Source of the DNA: Hyphomicrobiales bacterium
GTDB taxonomy: Bacteria > Pseudomonadota > Alphaproteobacteria > Rhizobiales > Rhizobiaceae
NCBI GenBank assembly: GCA_900471485.1
Contig: UCEU01000023.1
Span: 62,001-126,000 of the forward strand
Direction of reading: 5' to 3'
DNA length: 64,000 bases
Below are positions 44,061 to 52,791 of the stretch, in pieces. Made by a program: the position numbers and the translations under genes. The notes under the pieces are model-generated. The model did not search any database, was not told where the DNA came from, and saw only the letters and a list, made by a program, of their open reading frames with translations. How positions within the stretch are numbered: position 1 is the stretch's first letter; each line of letters starts with the position of its first letter.

Positions 44061-44175
44061 CAGTGAGATATGCCACCGTATCCCAACCAGCAGTTGCAAT
44101 CCGGCGTGCAGTGGCCGAGGCATTCCTAGGGGGCAGGTCACTCAGAGTCTCTCTTGTGAGAGCAATGCCGCCAAA

Positions 44176-44682
44176 TCAGCCCGGCACCCGCAGTTCCATG
44201 AACGTCAGGTCCAGCCAGCGGCCGAACTTGGTGCCGACTTCGTGGAAGGTGCCGCCGTTGCGGAAGCCGAGTTTTTCGTGCAGCGCGATCGAGGCTTTAT
44301 TGCCGGCTTCGATGCCGGCGATCATCACGTGGATGCCGTTTTCGCCGGCGCGTGATATCAGCGCCTGCATCAGTTGCTTGCCGATGCCGGCGCCCTGGTG
44401 GTCCTTCTCGACATAGACGGAATGCTCGACGGTGTGGCGGAAGCCCTCGAAGGCGCGCCAGTCGCCGTAAGAGGCGTAGCCGGCGATGCGGCCATCCTTC
44501 TCGGCCACGAGGACTGGAAAGCCGCGCGCCATGCGCATCCTGAACCACTCCAGCCGGTTGTCGAGATCGACCACCGTCTCGTTCCAGATCGCCGTCGTGT
44601 GCTCGACGGCGTGGTTATAGATATCGCGAATTTCGGGCAGATCGGCCTCGGTGGCGTCGCGCAGGAGAACGGCTTGCGTCAT
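44176..44682 (-). CDS. GNAT N-acetyltransferase (Pat/MddA-like)
   Basis: 168 residues close to phosphinothricin/methionine-sulfoximine acetyltransferases: LRDATEADLPEIRDIYNHAV, then TTAIWNETVVDLDNRLEWF, GYASYGDWRAFEGFRHTVEHSVYV in pieces, the acetyl-CoA loop KDHQGAGIGKQLMQALI, and HVMIAGIEAGNKASIALHEKLGF. It detoxifies sulfone/sulfoximine-type amino-acid analogues with acetyl-CoA. It is divergent from an XRE-cupin regulator with only 26 bases between the starts, so the two are probably co-controlled. Confidence 0.93.
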   Translation of the reverse strand: MTQAVLLRDATEADLPEIRDIYNHAVEHTTAIWNETVVDLDNRLEWFRMRMARGFPVLVAEKDGRIAGYASYGDWRAFEGFRHTVEHSVYVEKDHQGAGIGKQLMQALISRAGENGIHVMIAGIEAGNKASIALHEKLGFRNGGTFHEVGTKFGRWLDLTFMELRVPG

Positions 44683-44690
44683 GATCGTCA

Positions 44691-44719
44691 GTCCACTATC
44701 ATTTCAATATGTCCACTAT
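44691..44719. promoter_or_regulatory. Direct-repeat operator between GNAT and XRE-cupin genes
   Basis: GTCCACTAT occurs at 44691 and again at 44711, exactly two helical turns apart, in the tiny gap between divergent starts; the second copy overlaps the first codons of the regulator. It is a likely site for autoregulation by the XRE protein. Confidence 0.55.
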
Positions 44720-45278
44720 ATCAAACGATTTCGACCGCTGTCTAGGGGAACGCGTCCGCGCCGAGCGGGAAATGCGCGGCTGGTCGCTAAGCGACCTCGC
44801 CACGCAGTCCGGCGTTTCGCGCGCCATGATCCACAAGATCGAGCGCGGCGAAAGCAGCCCGACGGCCTCGCTACTCGGCAAATTGTGCGGCGCCTTCCAG
44901 CTGACGGTCTCCTCGCTGATCGCGCGGGCGGAGGCCGGCGGCCAGCGGCTGGCGCGGCGCGCCGAACAGCAGGTCTGGACCGATCCCGAGACCGGCTACA
45001 CCAGGCGCCACGTCTCGCCGGCGGCGGGAAGTCCCGTCGATATCGTCGAGGTCGACCTGCCTGCCGGCGCTCATGTCGCCTATCCCGCCTCCTCCTTCGT
45101 GTTTCTCCGGCAGTACATATGGGTGAGCGAGGGCACGCTCGTCTTCATCGAGGGCGACATCAGGCATGAGCTGAACGCGGGCGACTGCCTTTTGCTCGGC
45201 CCGGCGGCGGACTGCGCTTTCCGCAACGAGACGGCGGCAAGCTGCCGCTATGTGGTGACGGTTCTGAAGGCCACGTGA
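44709..45278 (+). CDS. XRE-family regulator with C-terminal cupin domain
   Basis: 189 residues. HTH at about 10-65 (RVRAEREMRGWSLSDLATQS, GVSRAMIHKIERGESSPTASLLGKL in pieces), then a cupin sensor domain (VDLPAGAHVAYP, QYIWVSEGTLVFIEGDIRHEL, NAGDCLLLGPAADCAFRN). Such regulators sense small metabolites. The divergent GNAT gene and repeated GTCCACTAT suggest that it controls the acetyltransferase and itself. Confidence 0.93.
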   Translation: MSTISNDFDRCLGERVRAEREMRGWSLSDLATQSGVSRAMIHKIERGESSPTASLLGKLCGAFQLTVSSLIARAEAGGQRLARRAEQQVWTDPETGYTRRHVSPAAGSPVDIVEVDLPAGAHVAYPASSFVFLRQYIWVSEGTLVFIEGDIRHELNAGDCLLLGPAADCAFRNETAASCRYVVTVLKAT

Positions 45279-45367
45279 GGCGACCGTTGATATCGGCGGC
45301 CGGCGCGGCCTAAAACGCGTCGCGATCCTTCAGATTCGCTCGTTGCGCTTTAGGTCCTTGTCTTGGC

Positions 45368-45412
45368 GCATGTCTTTGTCCCGAAACCTGTGACCACTTT
45401 CGGGAGACATGC
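45368..45412 (+). repeat. REP-like palindrome
   Basis: GCATGTCT/AGACATGC and CCCGAAA/TTTCGGG form a nested stem around a short loop, upstream of the next gene. The preceding GCGCTTTAGGTCCTTG is also part of a dispersed repeat common in Rhizobium genomes. This is from recollection of family sequences; no second copy was found in the window. Confidence 0.6.
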
Positions 45413-45448
45413 TTTAGAGTGCCAGCGATTCATCTTCGGGAGAGACCC

Positions 45449-45931
45449 ATGCGTCGCCGCCTCGCCATCCTGCTTTGCCTTGCCGCTACGGCGGCGCCTG
45501 CCCTTGCCGACGACTGGCGGCCCTATGCCAATGCCCGCTTCGGCTACGTCGTCGATCTGCCACCGGACTTCGCCATCAGCAATGAGGCGGACAATGGCGA
45601 CGGCATGACGCTCACCTCGGCGGACAAACAGGCGGAACTGCGCGTGTTCGGCGCCAACAGGATGGAGCAGGATTTCGAGACCGAGATGAAGATCCGCATC
45701 GGCATGGACGAGAAGGAAGGCTGGAAGATCAGCTACAGCAAGCCGGCCAAGAGCTGGGCCAGCTATTCCGGCAGCCGCAAGGACCGCATTCTTTATGTCC
45801 GGGCGATCGCGCTCTGCCATGACGCGGTGGGATACGCGACGATCGAATATCCCAAGACGGCGCTGAAACAATACGACCCGATCGTCCAGCACCTGGTGAA
45901 ATCGCTCTCGGCGCCACCGCGCTGCTCGTGA
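45449..45931 (+). CDS. Exported protein of unknown function
   Basis: 160 residues; Sec signal peptide MRRRLAILLCLAATAAPALA with cleavage after ALA near residue 20. The mature part begins DDWRPYANARFGYVVDLPPD and contains DGMTLTSADKQAELRVFG and WASYSGSRKDRILYVRAIALC, a pattern seen in periplasmic proteins of Rhizobiales lacking assigned functions. It ends with two cysteines near the C-terminus available for a disulphide. It is convergent with the TrhA-like gene. Confidence 0.78.
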   Translation: MRRRLAILLCLAATAAPALADDWRPYANARFGYVVDLPPDFAISNEADNGDGMTLTSADKQAELRVFGANRMEQDFETEMKIRIGMDEKEGWKISYSKPAKSWASYSGSRKDRILYVRAIALCHDAVGYATIEYPKTALKQYDPIVQHLVKSLSAPPRCS

Positions 45932-46600
45932 TCAGAGGCCTGATGTGCTCATGCTCAGGCAGGTGAGCACCGCGGAATAATGGACGGCGGCGGCGGTGAC
46001 GACGAAGCCGTGCCAGATGGCGTTCTGGAAGCGCAGCTTTTCCCAGACGTGGAAGATCACGCCGAGCGAATAGATGATGCCGCCGATGACGATCAGGAGC
46101 ATCGAGGCGAAGGGGATGCGCTCCGCCACCGGGCCGGCGACGATGACGCCGCTCCAGCCCATGGCGAGATAGAGCAGGATCGCCAGCCTGTCGAAACGGC
46201 CGGGAAAGGCGCATTTCAGGAACACGCCGAGGGCGGCCACCAGCCAGATGGCGATCAGCATGCCCGATAGCAGCGGATTATCGGCGCCGCGCTGCAGGAA
46301 GGGGGTATAGGTGGCGGCGATCAGGATGAAGATCGACGAATGGTCGAGCCGGCGCAGGAACCACTTGGTGCGCGAGACCGGCCAGGCATTGTAGGAAAAC
46401 GAGATGCCGAGCGTCAGCACCAGGCCGACGCTGTAGATCCAGGCGGCGGCGAGTTCGCCATGCGAGGCCCAGACGGTGGCGTAGAAGATCAGGACGGTGG
46501 CGCCGACGAGCGCCAGCGCGAGGCCGACGCCGTGGACGATGCCATCGGCGATCAGCTCGTATTTGTCGTAAGCCCAGCGGATGCCGTTAAACTCGCCCAT
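45932..46600 (-). CDS. trhA: Hemolysin III / TrhA (PAQR family) membrane protein
   Basis: 222 residues, seven membrane helices. PAQR hallmarks are YELIADGIVHGVGLALALVG, RRLDHSSIFILIAATYTPFL and a final IWHGFVVTAAAVHYSAVL. The conserved Ser, Asp and three His typical of the zinc site are in these segments (DHSSIF, WHGFV, VHYSA). In bacteria the family maintains membrane fluidity or energetics; haemolysis is only historical. Its GGAGAGG ribosome-binding site precedes the ATG. Confidence 0.93.
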   Translation of the reverse strand: MGEFNGIRWAYDKYELIADGIVHGVGLALALVGATVLIFYATVWASHGELAAAWIYSVGLVLTLGISFSYNAWPVSRTKWFLRRLDHSSIFILIAATYTPFLQRGADNPLLSGMLIAIWLVAALGVFLKCAFPGRFDRLAILLYLAMGWSGVIVAGPVAERIPFASMLLIVIGGIIYSLGVIFHVWEKLRFQNAIWHGFVVTAAAVHYSAVLTCLSMSTSGL

Positions 46601-46715
46601 GCACGCGGCCCCTCTCCTAAGTTAAAGATGGTCGCACCGATCGGGGAGATGCGCAACCTCGCCACCTCCCCATTATCGGGGGCTTTCAGCCAAAGGGCTG
46701 TGGCCCGATGTCGCG

Positions 46716-47132
46716 TCAGCGCGTGCGGTCGACCAGGACCGAGCACCGGGCATGGCGGACGATGCGGTCGGCCGTGGCGCCGATGAAGTAATTGCTGAAA
46801 TCGGGGATGTGCGAGGCAAGGATGATGAGATCGGCCTTGTGGGTCTCGGCGGCCGCCAGGATGGTGCTTGCCGGCCGACCGTGGCCGATCTCGACCTGAG
46901 CCGGGATCCTGGCATCACGCACTAGGGCCGAGAGCTTGGCTTCGGCATCGTCGACCGCGGTGCGGACGATGTCCGGCGGCAGGTCGACGGCGACATAGGT
47001 CGGGATATCCTCGACGACATTCAGAAGAATGATCTCGCCGCCCTCGTCCAGCAAGGTGGCGGCCTTGCGGAAAATCCGCTCGCCATCCGCCAAGGCACCG
47101 ATCTCGATCGCAACAATGATTTTCTTGTACAT
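46716..47132 (-). CDS. Universal stress protein (UspA domain)
   Basis: 138 residues, MYKKIIVAIEIGALADGERIF; single Usp domain with IILLNVVEDIPTYVAV, PAQVEIGHGRPASTILAAAE, and the ATP-binding loop ADLIILASHIPDFSNYFIGATADRIVRHARCSVLVD in pieces (G-x2-G-x9-G-S-like: FIGATADRIVRHARCSV). Usp proteins in rhizobia are often induced by low oxygen. The upstream TTGATC-GG-GATCAA boxes at 47195-47270 fit FNR/FixK-type control, with the nearest box centred about 69 bases from the start. Confidence 0.93.
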   Translation of the reverse strand: MYKKIIVAIEIGALADGERIFRKAATLLDEGGEIILLNVVEDIPTYVAVDLPPDIVRTAVDDAEAKLSALVRDARIPAQVEIGHGRPASTILAAAETHKADLIILASHIPDFSNYFIGATADRIVRHARCSVLVDRTR

Positions 47133-47194
47133 GCGGGCTCTCCAATGATGCGGTTTGAACTGCAATGACCCTGTCAGAGAATAGATATGACGCC

Positions 47195-47270
47195 TTGATC
47201 GGGATCAAGTCCAGCTCGATCGGGATCAAGGCAAGCTCGATGGATCAAGGCAAGCTTGATCGGGGATCAA
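47195..47270 (-). promoter_or_regulatory. Cluster of FNR/FixK-like anaeroboxes
   Basis: TTGATCGGGATCAA at 47195-47208 is a perfect TTGAT-N4-ATCAA palindrome. TCGATCGGGATCAA (47216) differs by one base. TCGATGGATCAA (47237) is shortened. TTGATCGGGGATCAA (47256) has one base more between arms. The units repeat with linking (T)CCAGCT or GCAAGCT. They lie between the stress-protein gene (minus) and the VOC gene (plus). Confidence 0.72.
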
Positions 47271-47394
47271 GTCCAGCTGCAAGACCGCGTCAACAGGGAG
47301 CGAACGCTTCATCGCCAAAAACTGCTCTTCTGTGAACAGTGGAACTGCGCCATATAGAGTGGCAAGTACGGCGGCCAAGGGACCTTACACAGAC

Positions 47395-48351
47395 ATGCAA
47401 CGGCGCACATTTCTTGGCATCGCCACCGGCAGCGCACTCGCGGCCAGCGCCGGCATGCCTCATCCATCGAAGGCGGGAGACGCATCCATGACATCCACCG
47501 AGACCTCCTACGCGCTGACGCGCCCTGCCTATGTCGACCAATCACACCTCGTCGTCACCGACCTGGCGCGCGTCTCGGGCTTCTACCAGTCGATGCTCGG
47601 CCTCAAGGTGATCGAGAAGAGCGCCAGCGGCGAAGTGCTCGGTGTCAACGGCGTGCCGCTTCTGACGCTGACGACGGGCAAGGACGTGCGCGTCGCGCCG
47701 CGCAATGCCGCCGGCCTGTTCCACACCGCCTTCCTGATGCCGAGCCGGACCGAACTGGCGCGCTGGCTGCGCCACGCCGCGCATAACAATGTCGTACTCG
47801 AAGGCGCCTCCGACCACCTCGTCAGCGAGGCGATCTATCTCTCCGACCCCGAGGGCAACGGCATCGAGATTTATGCCGACCGGCCGCATGAAGCCTGGAA
47901 GTTCCACCAGGACGGCCAGGTGGAGATGGCGACACTCGGCCTCAACCTGCAGGCGCTCTACGACAGCGCGCCGCAGGATGCCTGGAACGGCATGGCCGAG
48001 GGAACGGCGATCGGCCATATCCACCTGCAGGTCGGCAATATTCCGGAAGCTGATACGTTTTACCGCGACGTGCTCGGCCTGAAGCTGATGGCGCGTTATC
48101 CCGGCGCGAGCTTCTTCGCCACCGGCGACTACCACCACCACGTCGCCGCCAATATCTGGAACAGCCGCGGCGCCGGCGCCCGCACAAACGGCATGACCGG
48201 GCTTTCCGACTATACGCTGCGCTTCAACGACAAGGCGGCGCTCGACAAGGCCGTGGCCAAGCTCGACGAACTCGAGATCAAGAGCGAGAAGCGCGACGGC
48301 GGCGTCTACCTGACGGACCCGTGGGGCATCGGCCTGACGCTGGCGGCCTGA
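47395..48351 (+). CDS. VOC-family (glyoxalase/dioxygenase-fold) protein, Tat-type leader
   Basis: 318 residues from MQRRTFLGIATGSALAASAG; the RRTFLG twin-arginine motif and hydrophobic stretch suggest Tat export, though an internal ATG at 47488 would give a cytosolic form. Two vicinal-oxygen-chelate modules follow: DQSHLVVTDLARVSGFYQSM with GIEIYADRP, and IGHIHLQVGNIPEADTFYRD with HHVAANIW and the ending WGIGLTL. Related to the CatE/YfiE-like two-module proteins. Metal ligands His, His and Glu look plausible. Substrate unknown. Confidence 0.85.
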   Translation: MQRRTFLGIATGSALAASAGMPHPSKAGDASMTSTETSYALTRPAYVDQSHLVVTDLARVSGFYQSMLGLKVIEKSASGEVLGVNGVPLLTLTTGKDVRVAPRNAAGLFHTAFLMPSRTELARWLRHAAHNNVVLEGASDHLVSEAIYLSDPEGNGIEIYADRPHEAWKFHQDGQVEMATLGLNLQALYDSAPQDAWNGMAEGTAIGHIHLQVGNIPEADTFYRDVLGLKLMARYPGASFFATGDYHHHVAANIWNSRGAGARTNGMTGLSDYTLRFNDKAALDKAVAKLDELEIKSEKRDGGVYLTDPWGIGLTLAA

Positions 48352-48368
48352 TTTTTTCGTTCCTTTCA

Positions 48369-48407
48369 AACCAGTACAACGCCCGCAGCAGTGTGGGCGT
48401 TCTGGTT
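48369..48407 (+). terminator. Long hairpin after the VOC gene
   Basis: AACCAG/CTGGTT outer arms and AACGCCCGCA/TGTGGGCGTT inner arms (one G-T pair) around a GCAG loop, 18 bases after the VOC stop. There is no strong T-run after it, but the stem is long enough to stop or stabilise the transcript. Confidence 0.6.
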
Positions 48408-48555
48408 CCGCCTCAAGCGCGTGGATGGCTGTCGGATAGCAGCATTTCCGCACCACCCATTCGTCATCTCTCCCTCCCCGATACATAGAAGGAACTCAAT
48501 TCATTTTTGGGCGTTCCTGTGGCGAAGCATGGGGCTTCGGGGGATTGAGACGTCC

Positions 48556-49743
48556 ATGGGTATCGCCAGCGGCATCCGAAAACACGCAAAGAAGATCGCG
48601 ATCGGCGAGCAGTATGGCTCCGAACGCCACTACAGTGCCTGGGCGAAGTCGCTGAGGGACAGCACGGAGGCGATGACGCAGCCGCAGGCGCCGACGCAGC
48701 GGGTGGAAAAGGATGGCCTCGACATCAGCGTGGCCTGGGCGATCATCGGCATCTTCCTCATGCTGGCGCTGGCCGCCATCTACATGATGTCGCTGATCCT
48801 GATCCCGCTGACGCTCGCCATCGTGGTGGGAATGATCCTCGGGATGCTCGCCGAGCGCTTGAGCAAGATGGGCGTGCCGCGCATCACCAATGCGGTGCTT
48901 TTGTCCGGAACGGTGGCACTGATCATCTTCTTCGTCGCCAATGCGCTGGCCGGACCGGGCGCCACGCTCGTCAACGAAGGGCCTGCCTTCGTCGAGAAGA
49001 CGCTGCAGCGGCTGATGCCCTATCTCGAGCGGATCAAGTGGCTGCACATCACGCCCGAGACCTTCGAGGGCGGGCCGATGTCGAGCGACAAGCTGCTGGA
49101 GAATACCGGTAACGTCCTGCACCTCGTCACCGCCAACCTGACGCCGGCGCTGATCCAGGCGCTGATCTTCTTTGCCGCGCTGCTGCTGTTTCTCGCCGGG
49201 CGCGTGACGCTGCGCAAGTCGATCATCATGGTGTTTCGCACGCGGGCGCAGCGGCTGGCGGCAATCCGCGTCATCAACGGCGTCGAGCAGGTGCTGGGCT
49301 TCTATTTCGCCACCGCGTCCCTGATCTATGTCTGCCTCGGCGTGGTCATGATGATCATTGCCTATTTCGGCGGACTGCCCTCGCCGGTGCTCTGGGGCTT
49401 CTTCGCCTTCCTGTCGAGCTTCATTCCCTATCTCGGCATCACGATGATGACGCTCGCCATCGCCATTGCCGGCATCCTCACCCATGACACGTTGCTCTTT
49501 AGCCTCATCCCGGCGGCCGCCTTCTTCACCGTCCACCTGGTCATGGAGAACCTGATCTTCCCGGCGGTGATGGGAAAGCGGTTGGAGATCAACCCCTTCG
49601 TGGTGTTTCTCGCCATCCTGTTCTGGACGTGGATGTGGGGCGCCGTCGGTGCTATGCTGGCTCTGCCGCTGTCACTGATCGTGATGACCATCATTGATGA
49701 ACTCTTCATCGAAGAAAAACCGCAGCCGCAATTGCCGAAATGA
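48556..49743 (+). CDS. AI-2E family (PerM/TqsA-like) transporter
   Basis: 395 residues from MGIASGIRKHAKKIAIGEQY. A 55-residue soluble N-terminus is followed by about eight membrane helices with AI-2E hallmarks: SLILIPLTLAIVVGMILGML, ASLIYVCLGVVMMIIAYFGG, LPSPVLWGFFAFLSSFIPYLG and PAVMGKRLEINPFVVFLAIL. The family includes autoinducer-2 exporters and sodium/proton antiporters; substrate not inferable. It ends 18 bases before the oxidoreductase gene and may be co-transcribed with it. Confidence 0.9.
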   Translation: MGIASGIRKHAKKIAIGEQYGSERHYSAWAKSLRDSTEAMTQPQAPTQRVEKDGLDISVAWAIIGIFLMLALAAIYMMSLILIPLTLAIVVGMILGMLAERLSKMGVPRITNAVLLSGTVALIIFFVANALAGPGATLVNEGPAFVEKTLQRLMPYLERIKWLHITPETFEGGPMSSDKLLENTGNVLHLVTANLTPALIQALIFFAALLLFLAGRVTLRKSIIMVFRTRAQRLAAIRVINGVEQVLGFYFATASLIYVCLGVVMMIIAYFGGLPSPVLWGFFAFLSSFIPYLGITMMTLAIAIAGILTHDTLLFSLIPAAAFFTVHLVMENLIFPAVMGKRLEINPFVVFLAILFWTWMWGAVGAMLALPLSLIVMTIIDELFIEEKPQPQLPK

Positions 49744-49761
49744 GTGAGGCAGGACGCGTAG

Positions 49762-51051
49762 ATGGCCGAAATTGATCTGAACTTCTCCACCCACGACCGC
49801 CTGACCAGCGGCGTCTCTCCCTGGGGTCACGGCGCCGCCCGCCCTCGCTACCACCCGCTCAAGGACCATCTCAAGGTCGATGCGCTCGTCGTCGGCGGCG
49901 GCATTACCGGCGCGATGATGGGCCAGCATCTTCAGGAGCGCGGGCTTTCGGTGGCGATCGTCGACCGCGAGCGGCCGGGCTTCGGCAGCACGCTCACCTC
50001 CACCGCGATGCTGATGTGGGAAATCGACCGGACGCTGACCGAGCTCGAGACTTTCTACGGCTACGAGCGCGCCGTCGGCATCTACCGCCGCAGCGCCGCC
50101 GCCATGGCGGGGCTTGCCAAGCTGGTCGCGGCGCACCGCATCCCCTGCCAGTTCCGGCCTCGGCAATCGCTGCTCCTGACCAGCAACCACGAGGGCGCCC
50201 GCGACCTTGCGACCGAGGTGGAGCTGCGCCGGCGGGCCGGACTGCCGAGCAGCTATCTCGAGCATTGCGACCTGTTCACCGAATTCGAGCTCGACCGCGA
50301 CGCCGGCATTTTTTCACGCGGCGCGGCGGAGGCCGATCCGCTGCTGCTTACCTGGGCGCTGCTCGATATCGCGACGCGGCAGGGGGCGGCGCTGGTCGAT
50401 GCATCGGTGACGCGGGTGCACAGCGAGGGCGGTCGGGTTACGGCCGAGACCGAAGGCGGCTTCGTGATCGAGGCGAAGGCGGCGGTGCTGGCGACCGGCT
50501 ACACCCTGCCCGAAATCGACATGCCGAAGCTGCATCGGATCACCTCCAGCTGGGCGCTTTCGACCGTGCCGCAGGACCCGGCGACGCTCTGGCGCGACCA
50601 GGCGCTGATCTGGGAGGACAGCCATCCCTATCTTTACATGCGCACGACGCCGGACAACCGGATCGTGGTCGGCGGGGAGGATGACGACACCGCCGATCCT
50701 GAAACCCGCGACGCGAAGATGCCCGGCAAGATCGCGGCGATCCGCGAAAAGATGAAGCGGCTCTGGCCGAAAGCCGACACCCGCGTCGCCACCTCCTGGT
50801 GCGGCACCTTTGGCGAAACCACGGATGGACTGCCGCTGATCGGCCCTGTCCCCGGCCTCGCCAACGTCTACGGCGCCTACGGCTACGGCGGCAACGGCAT
50901 CACCTTCTCCTATCTCGCGACGCAGATGGTCGGCGCGATGATATCCGGCGTGCAGCGGGAGTGGTTCGACGACTTCGCGATGGATCGGGACGGACCAGGT
51001 CGGCGGAGTGATGTGGGCGGGAGGAGTGCGGTGGAGATGGTGGTGGGGTAG
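49762..51051 (+). CDS. FAD-dependent oxidoreductase (DAO family)
   Basis: 429 residues; D-amino-acid-oxidase-type flavoenzyme. The dinucleotide-binding motif VDALVVGGGITGAMMGQHL is at about 38-56, followed by the VAIVDRERPGFGSTLTSTAM segment. Near the C-terminus ETTDGLPLIGPVPGLANVYG and YGGNGITFSYLATQM are typical DAO flavin contacts. The last 30 residues (DGPGRRSDVGGRSAVEMVVG) are poorly structured. No Rieske domain is present. Probable amine or amino-acid oxidase; substrate unknown. Confidence 0.9.
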   Translation: MAEIDLNFSTHDRLTSGVSPWGHGAARPRYHPLKDHLKVDALVVGGGITGAMMGQHLQERGLSVAIVDRERPGFGSTLTSTAMLMWEIDRTLTELETFYGYERAVGIYRRSAAAMAGLAKLVAAHRIPCQFRPRQSLLLTSNHEGARDLATEVELRRRAGLPSSYLEHCDLFTEFELDRDAGIFSRGAAEADPLLLTWALLDIATRQGAALVDASVTRVHSEGGRVTAETEGGFVIEAKAAVLATGYTLPEIDMPKLHRITSSWALSTVPQDPATLWRDQALIWEDSHPYLYMRTTPDNRIVVGGEDDDTADPETRDAKMPGKIAAIREKMKRLWPKADTRVATSWCGTFGETTDGLPLIGPVPGLANVYGAYGYGGNGITFSYLATQMVGAMISGVQREWFDDFAMDRDGPGRRSDVGGRSAVEMVVG

Positions 51052-51156
51052 CGGTGGTTTCGGGTGGTTTGATGAACCTCACCCTGTCCCGTGTCCAACG
51101 CTCGACGCCCGCGTTTGTATTCCGCTCACCAAAGCTGAGCGACTATTCCAAATCCC

Positions 51157-51996
51157 CTACTGCGTCGTCTGATCGTCCCCGGTATCCTCGACATCCTGCA
51201 ACCGCACGAACTCGACACCGCGGGCCTTCAAATCGAGAATGGCCTTTGCGACCCCCTCGCCCGCGGCATGGGTCGGCTGGTTGATGTGGGAGATGACGAC
51301 GTCGCCGTCCTTGGCGGAGGCGATGCGCTTTTCGGTGACGGCGGCGCCGAGCAGCGAGCCGCCGTCGCCGTTTACCGAGTAGCCGGCGATGCGGTAGCCC
51401 ATGGCGCGGATCTGGGCGATCGACGACAGGTCGTATTTCGCGGTCGAGCCGCGGAACCAGTGCGGTGCCGGAACGCCTGAGGCGAGCATGGCATCGGCGC
51501 CGCCCTGCACTTCCTGACGCACGGCTTCGGGCGAGCCGGCGGATGCGATGCCGTAGATCGAAACCGGCTTGTCGACGGCGGGAATATGGTTCTGGCCGTG
51601 GTTTTCCAACTCGAAGAGATCGGGATTGTCGAGCATCACCTTCAGCGCCTGCGGATTGTGCTTCAGCCAGCGCGCCGTGACGAAGATGGTGGCGGGGATG
51701 CGCTCGCTGACCAGCGCCGAGAGGATGCGATCATCGGCCTTGCCCATGCAGGCATCGAAGGTGAGCGCGATGCGCGGGCGGGCCTTGAGGCCGGAGCGGA
51801 TAACATGCAGGTGCGGCTCGACCAGTTTCGGCCCCTTGGCCTTTGGCGCCGGGATGATGGCCGGCTTTACCGGGGGCGTCACACTGGAAGGCGTTAGCGC
51901 CGCTGCAACAGGCGCGCTTGTCGCTGCCGGAAGCACGGGCGGGGAAGCGGCGGCGATGCTGACGAAAAGGACCGGAGCGAGAAGAAGACGATTCAT
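51157..51996 (-). CDS. Exported polysaccharide deacetylase-family protein
   Basis: Start at MNRLLLAPVLFVSIAAASPP (51996), a Sec signal peptide followed by an Ala/Pro-rich linker; 279 residues. NodB-homology domain: ALTFDACMGKADDRIL (TFDAC in place of TFDDG), ENHGQNHIP supplying the HxxxH metal pair, WFRGSTAKYD, GYRIAGYSVNGDGG and DGDVVISHINQPTHA. Only the first motif aspartate is kept, as in a subfamily of such proteins. Probably periplasmic, acting on wall or exopolysaccharide N-acetyl groups. Confidence 0.9.
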   Translation of the reverse strand: MNRLLLAPVLFVSIAAASPPVLPAATSAPVAAALTPSSVTPPVKPAIIPAPKAKGPKLVEPHLHVIRSGLKARPRIALTFDACMGKADDRILSALVSERIPATIFVTARWLKHNPQALKVMLDNPDLFELENHGQNHIPAVDKPVSIYGIASAGSPEAVRQEVQGGADAMLASGVPAPHWFRGSTAKYDLSSIAQIRAMGYRIAGYSVNGDGGSLLGAAVTEKRIASAKDGDVVISHINQPTHAAGEGVAKAILDLKARGVEFVRLQDVEDTGDDQTTQ

Positions 51997-52144
51997 AACA
52001 GGGAGATGCCGTTTGACGTTGACGCGCTGCATAATGCAAAAAGTGGCAGCGCGCCACGGGGCGCGATGCCCCGGCTTCACATGCCTTCAAGCCACGTAGC
52101 CTCGCAACACGGCGAATTTATGCAGGCGCGGCTGCGGCCCGCGA

Positions 52145-52534
52145 TTAATCGTAGAGGTAATATTTGGTCCACTTTTCGCGCGGGACCTTTTCGCCGATCG
52201 TGTACTGGAGTTCGCGCACGTTGATGTGCTGCGGGCCGGTGATGCAGCTGTAGGACAGGTGGTACCAATCGCCCTTGCTGCGGAAGACGGCGCCGGGCGC
52301 TTCCAGCCGGTCGTCGCTGGGGACCGGATCCTTGAAGGTGTAGGCGATGACCTTGTCGGGCTTGTAGCCGGTCGCGTCCTTGTTGATCCGGCTCATCGCC
52401 TCGGTATCGCAGCTCTGTTCCAGGCGGGTCGCGGGATCGAGCTTTTCGAGCTGCTTCTTGATGGCGGGGTCAACGGCGAGAGCCGGGCCGGCAAGGCTGA
52501 GAACGGACAGAAGCAACACGAGACGTTTCGGCAT
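52145..52534 (-). CDS. DUF930 protein, exported
   Basis: 129 residues from MPKRLVLLLSVLSLAGPALA, a Sec signal peptide cleaved near residue 20. DUF930 body: KLDPATRLEQSCDTEAMSRI, YKPDKVIAYTFKDP, APGAVFRSKGDWYHLSYSC and a final REKWTKYYLYD. Two cysteines may pair. The family is found in Rhizobiales envelopes; function unknown. It is divergent from the oligopeptidase B gene. Confidence 0.9.
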   Translation of the reverse strand: MPKRLVLLLSVLSLAGPALAVDPAIKKQLEKLDPATRLEQSCDTEAMSRINKDATGYKPDKVIAYTFKDPVPSDDRLEAPGAVFRSKGDWYHLSYSCITGPQHINVRELQYTIGEKVPREKWTKYYLYD

Positions 52535-52791
52535 TTCGCAGTATTCCTTTGCATGCTCATTGCGGAATCCCGCCTTCGATCCGCTGCCGACCTGCAGGGA
52601 CGAAAACCGATGAGGGGTGGGTAAATTCCGCGCGACGTCAGGGGACTTTCTTAAAGAATGTGGTGACATCAAGGCAACATGAGGGATGCTTGCCTTTTCA
52701 CACAAGCGTGTTCACGACGCCGCTTCGACGCTTGATCCCGCGCCTGCCCACCTCTATCTCTTCAGCACCGCAATCCCATCCGGAGCATTCC

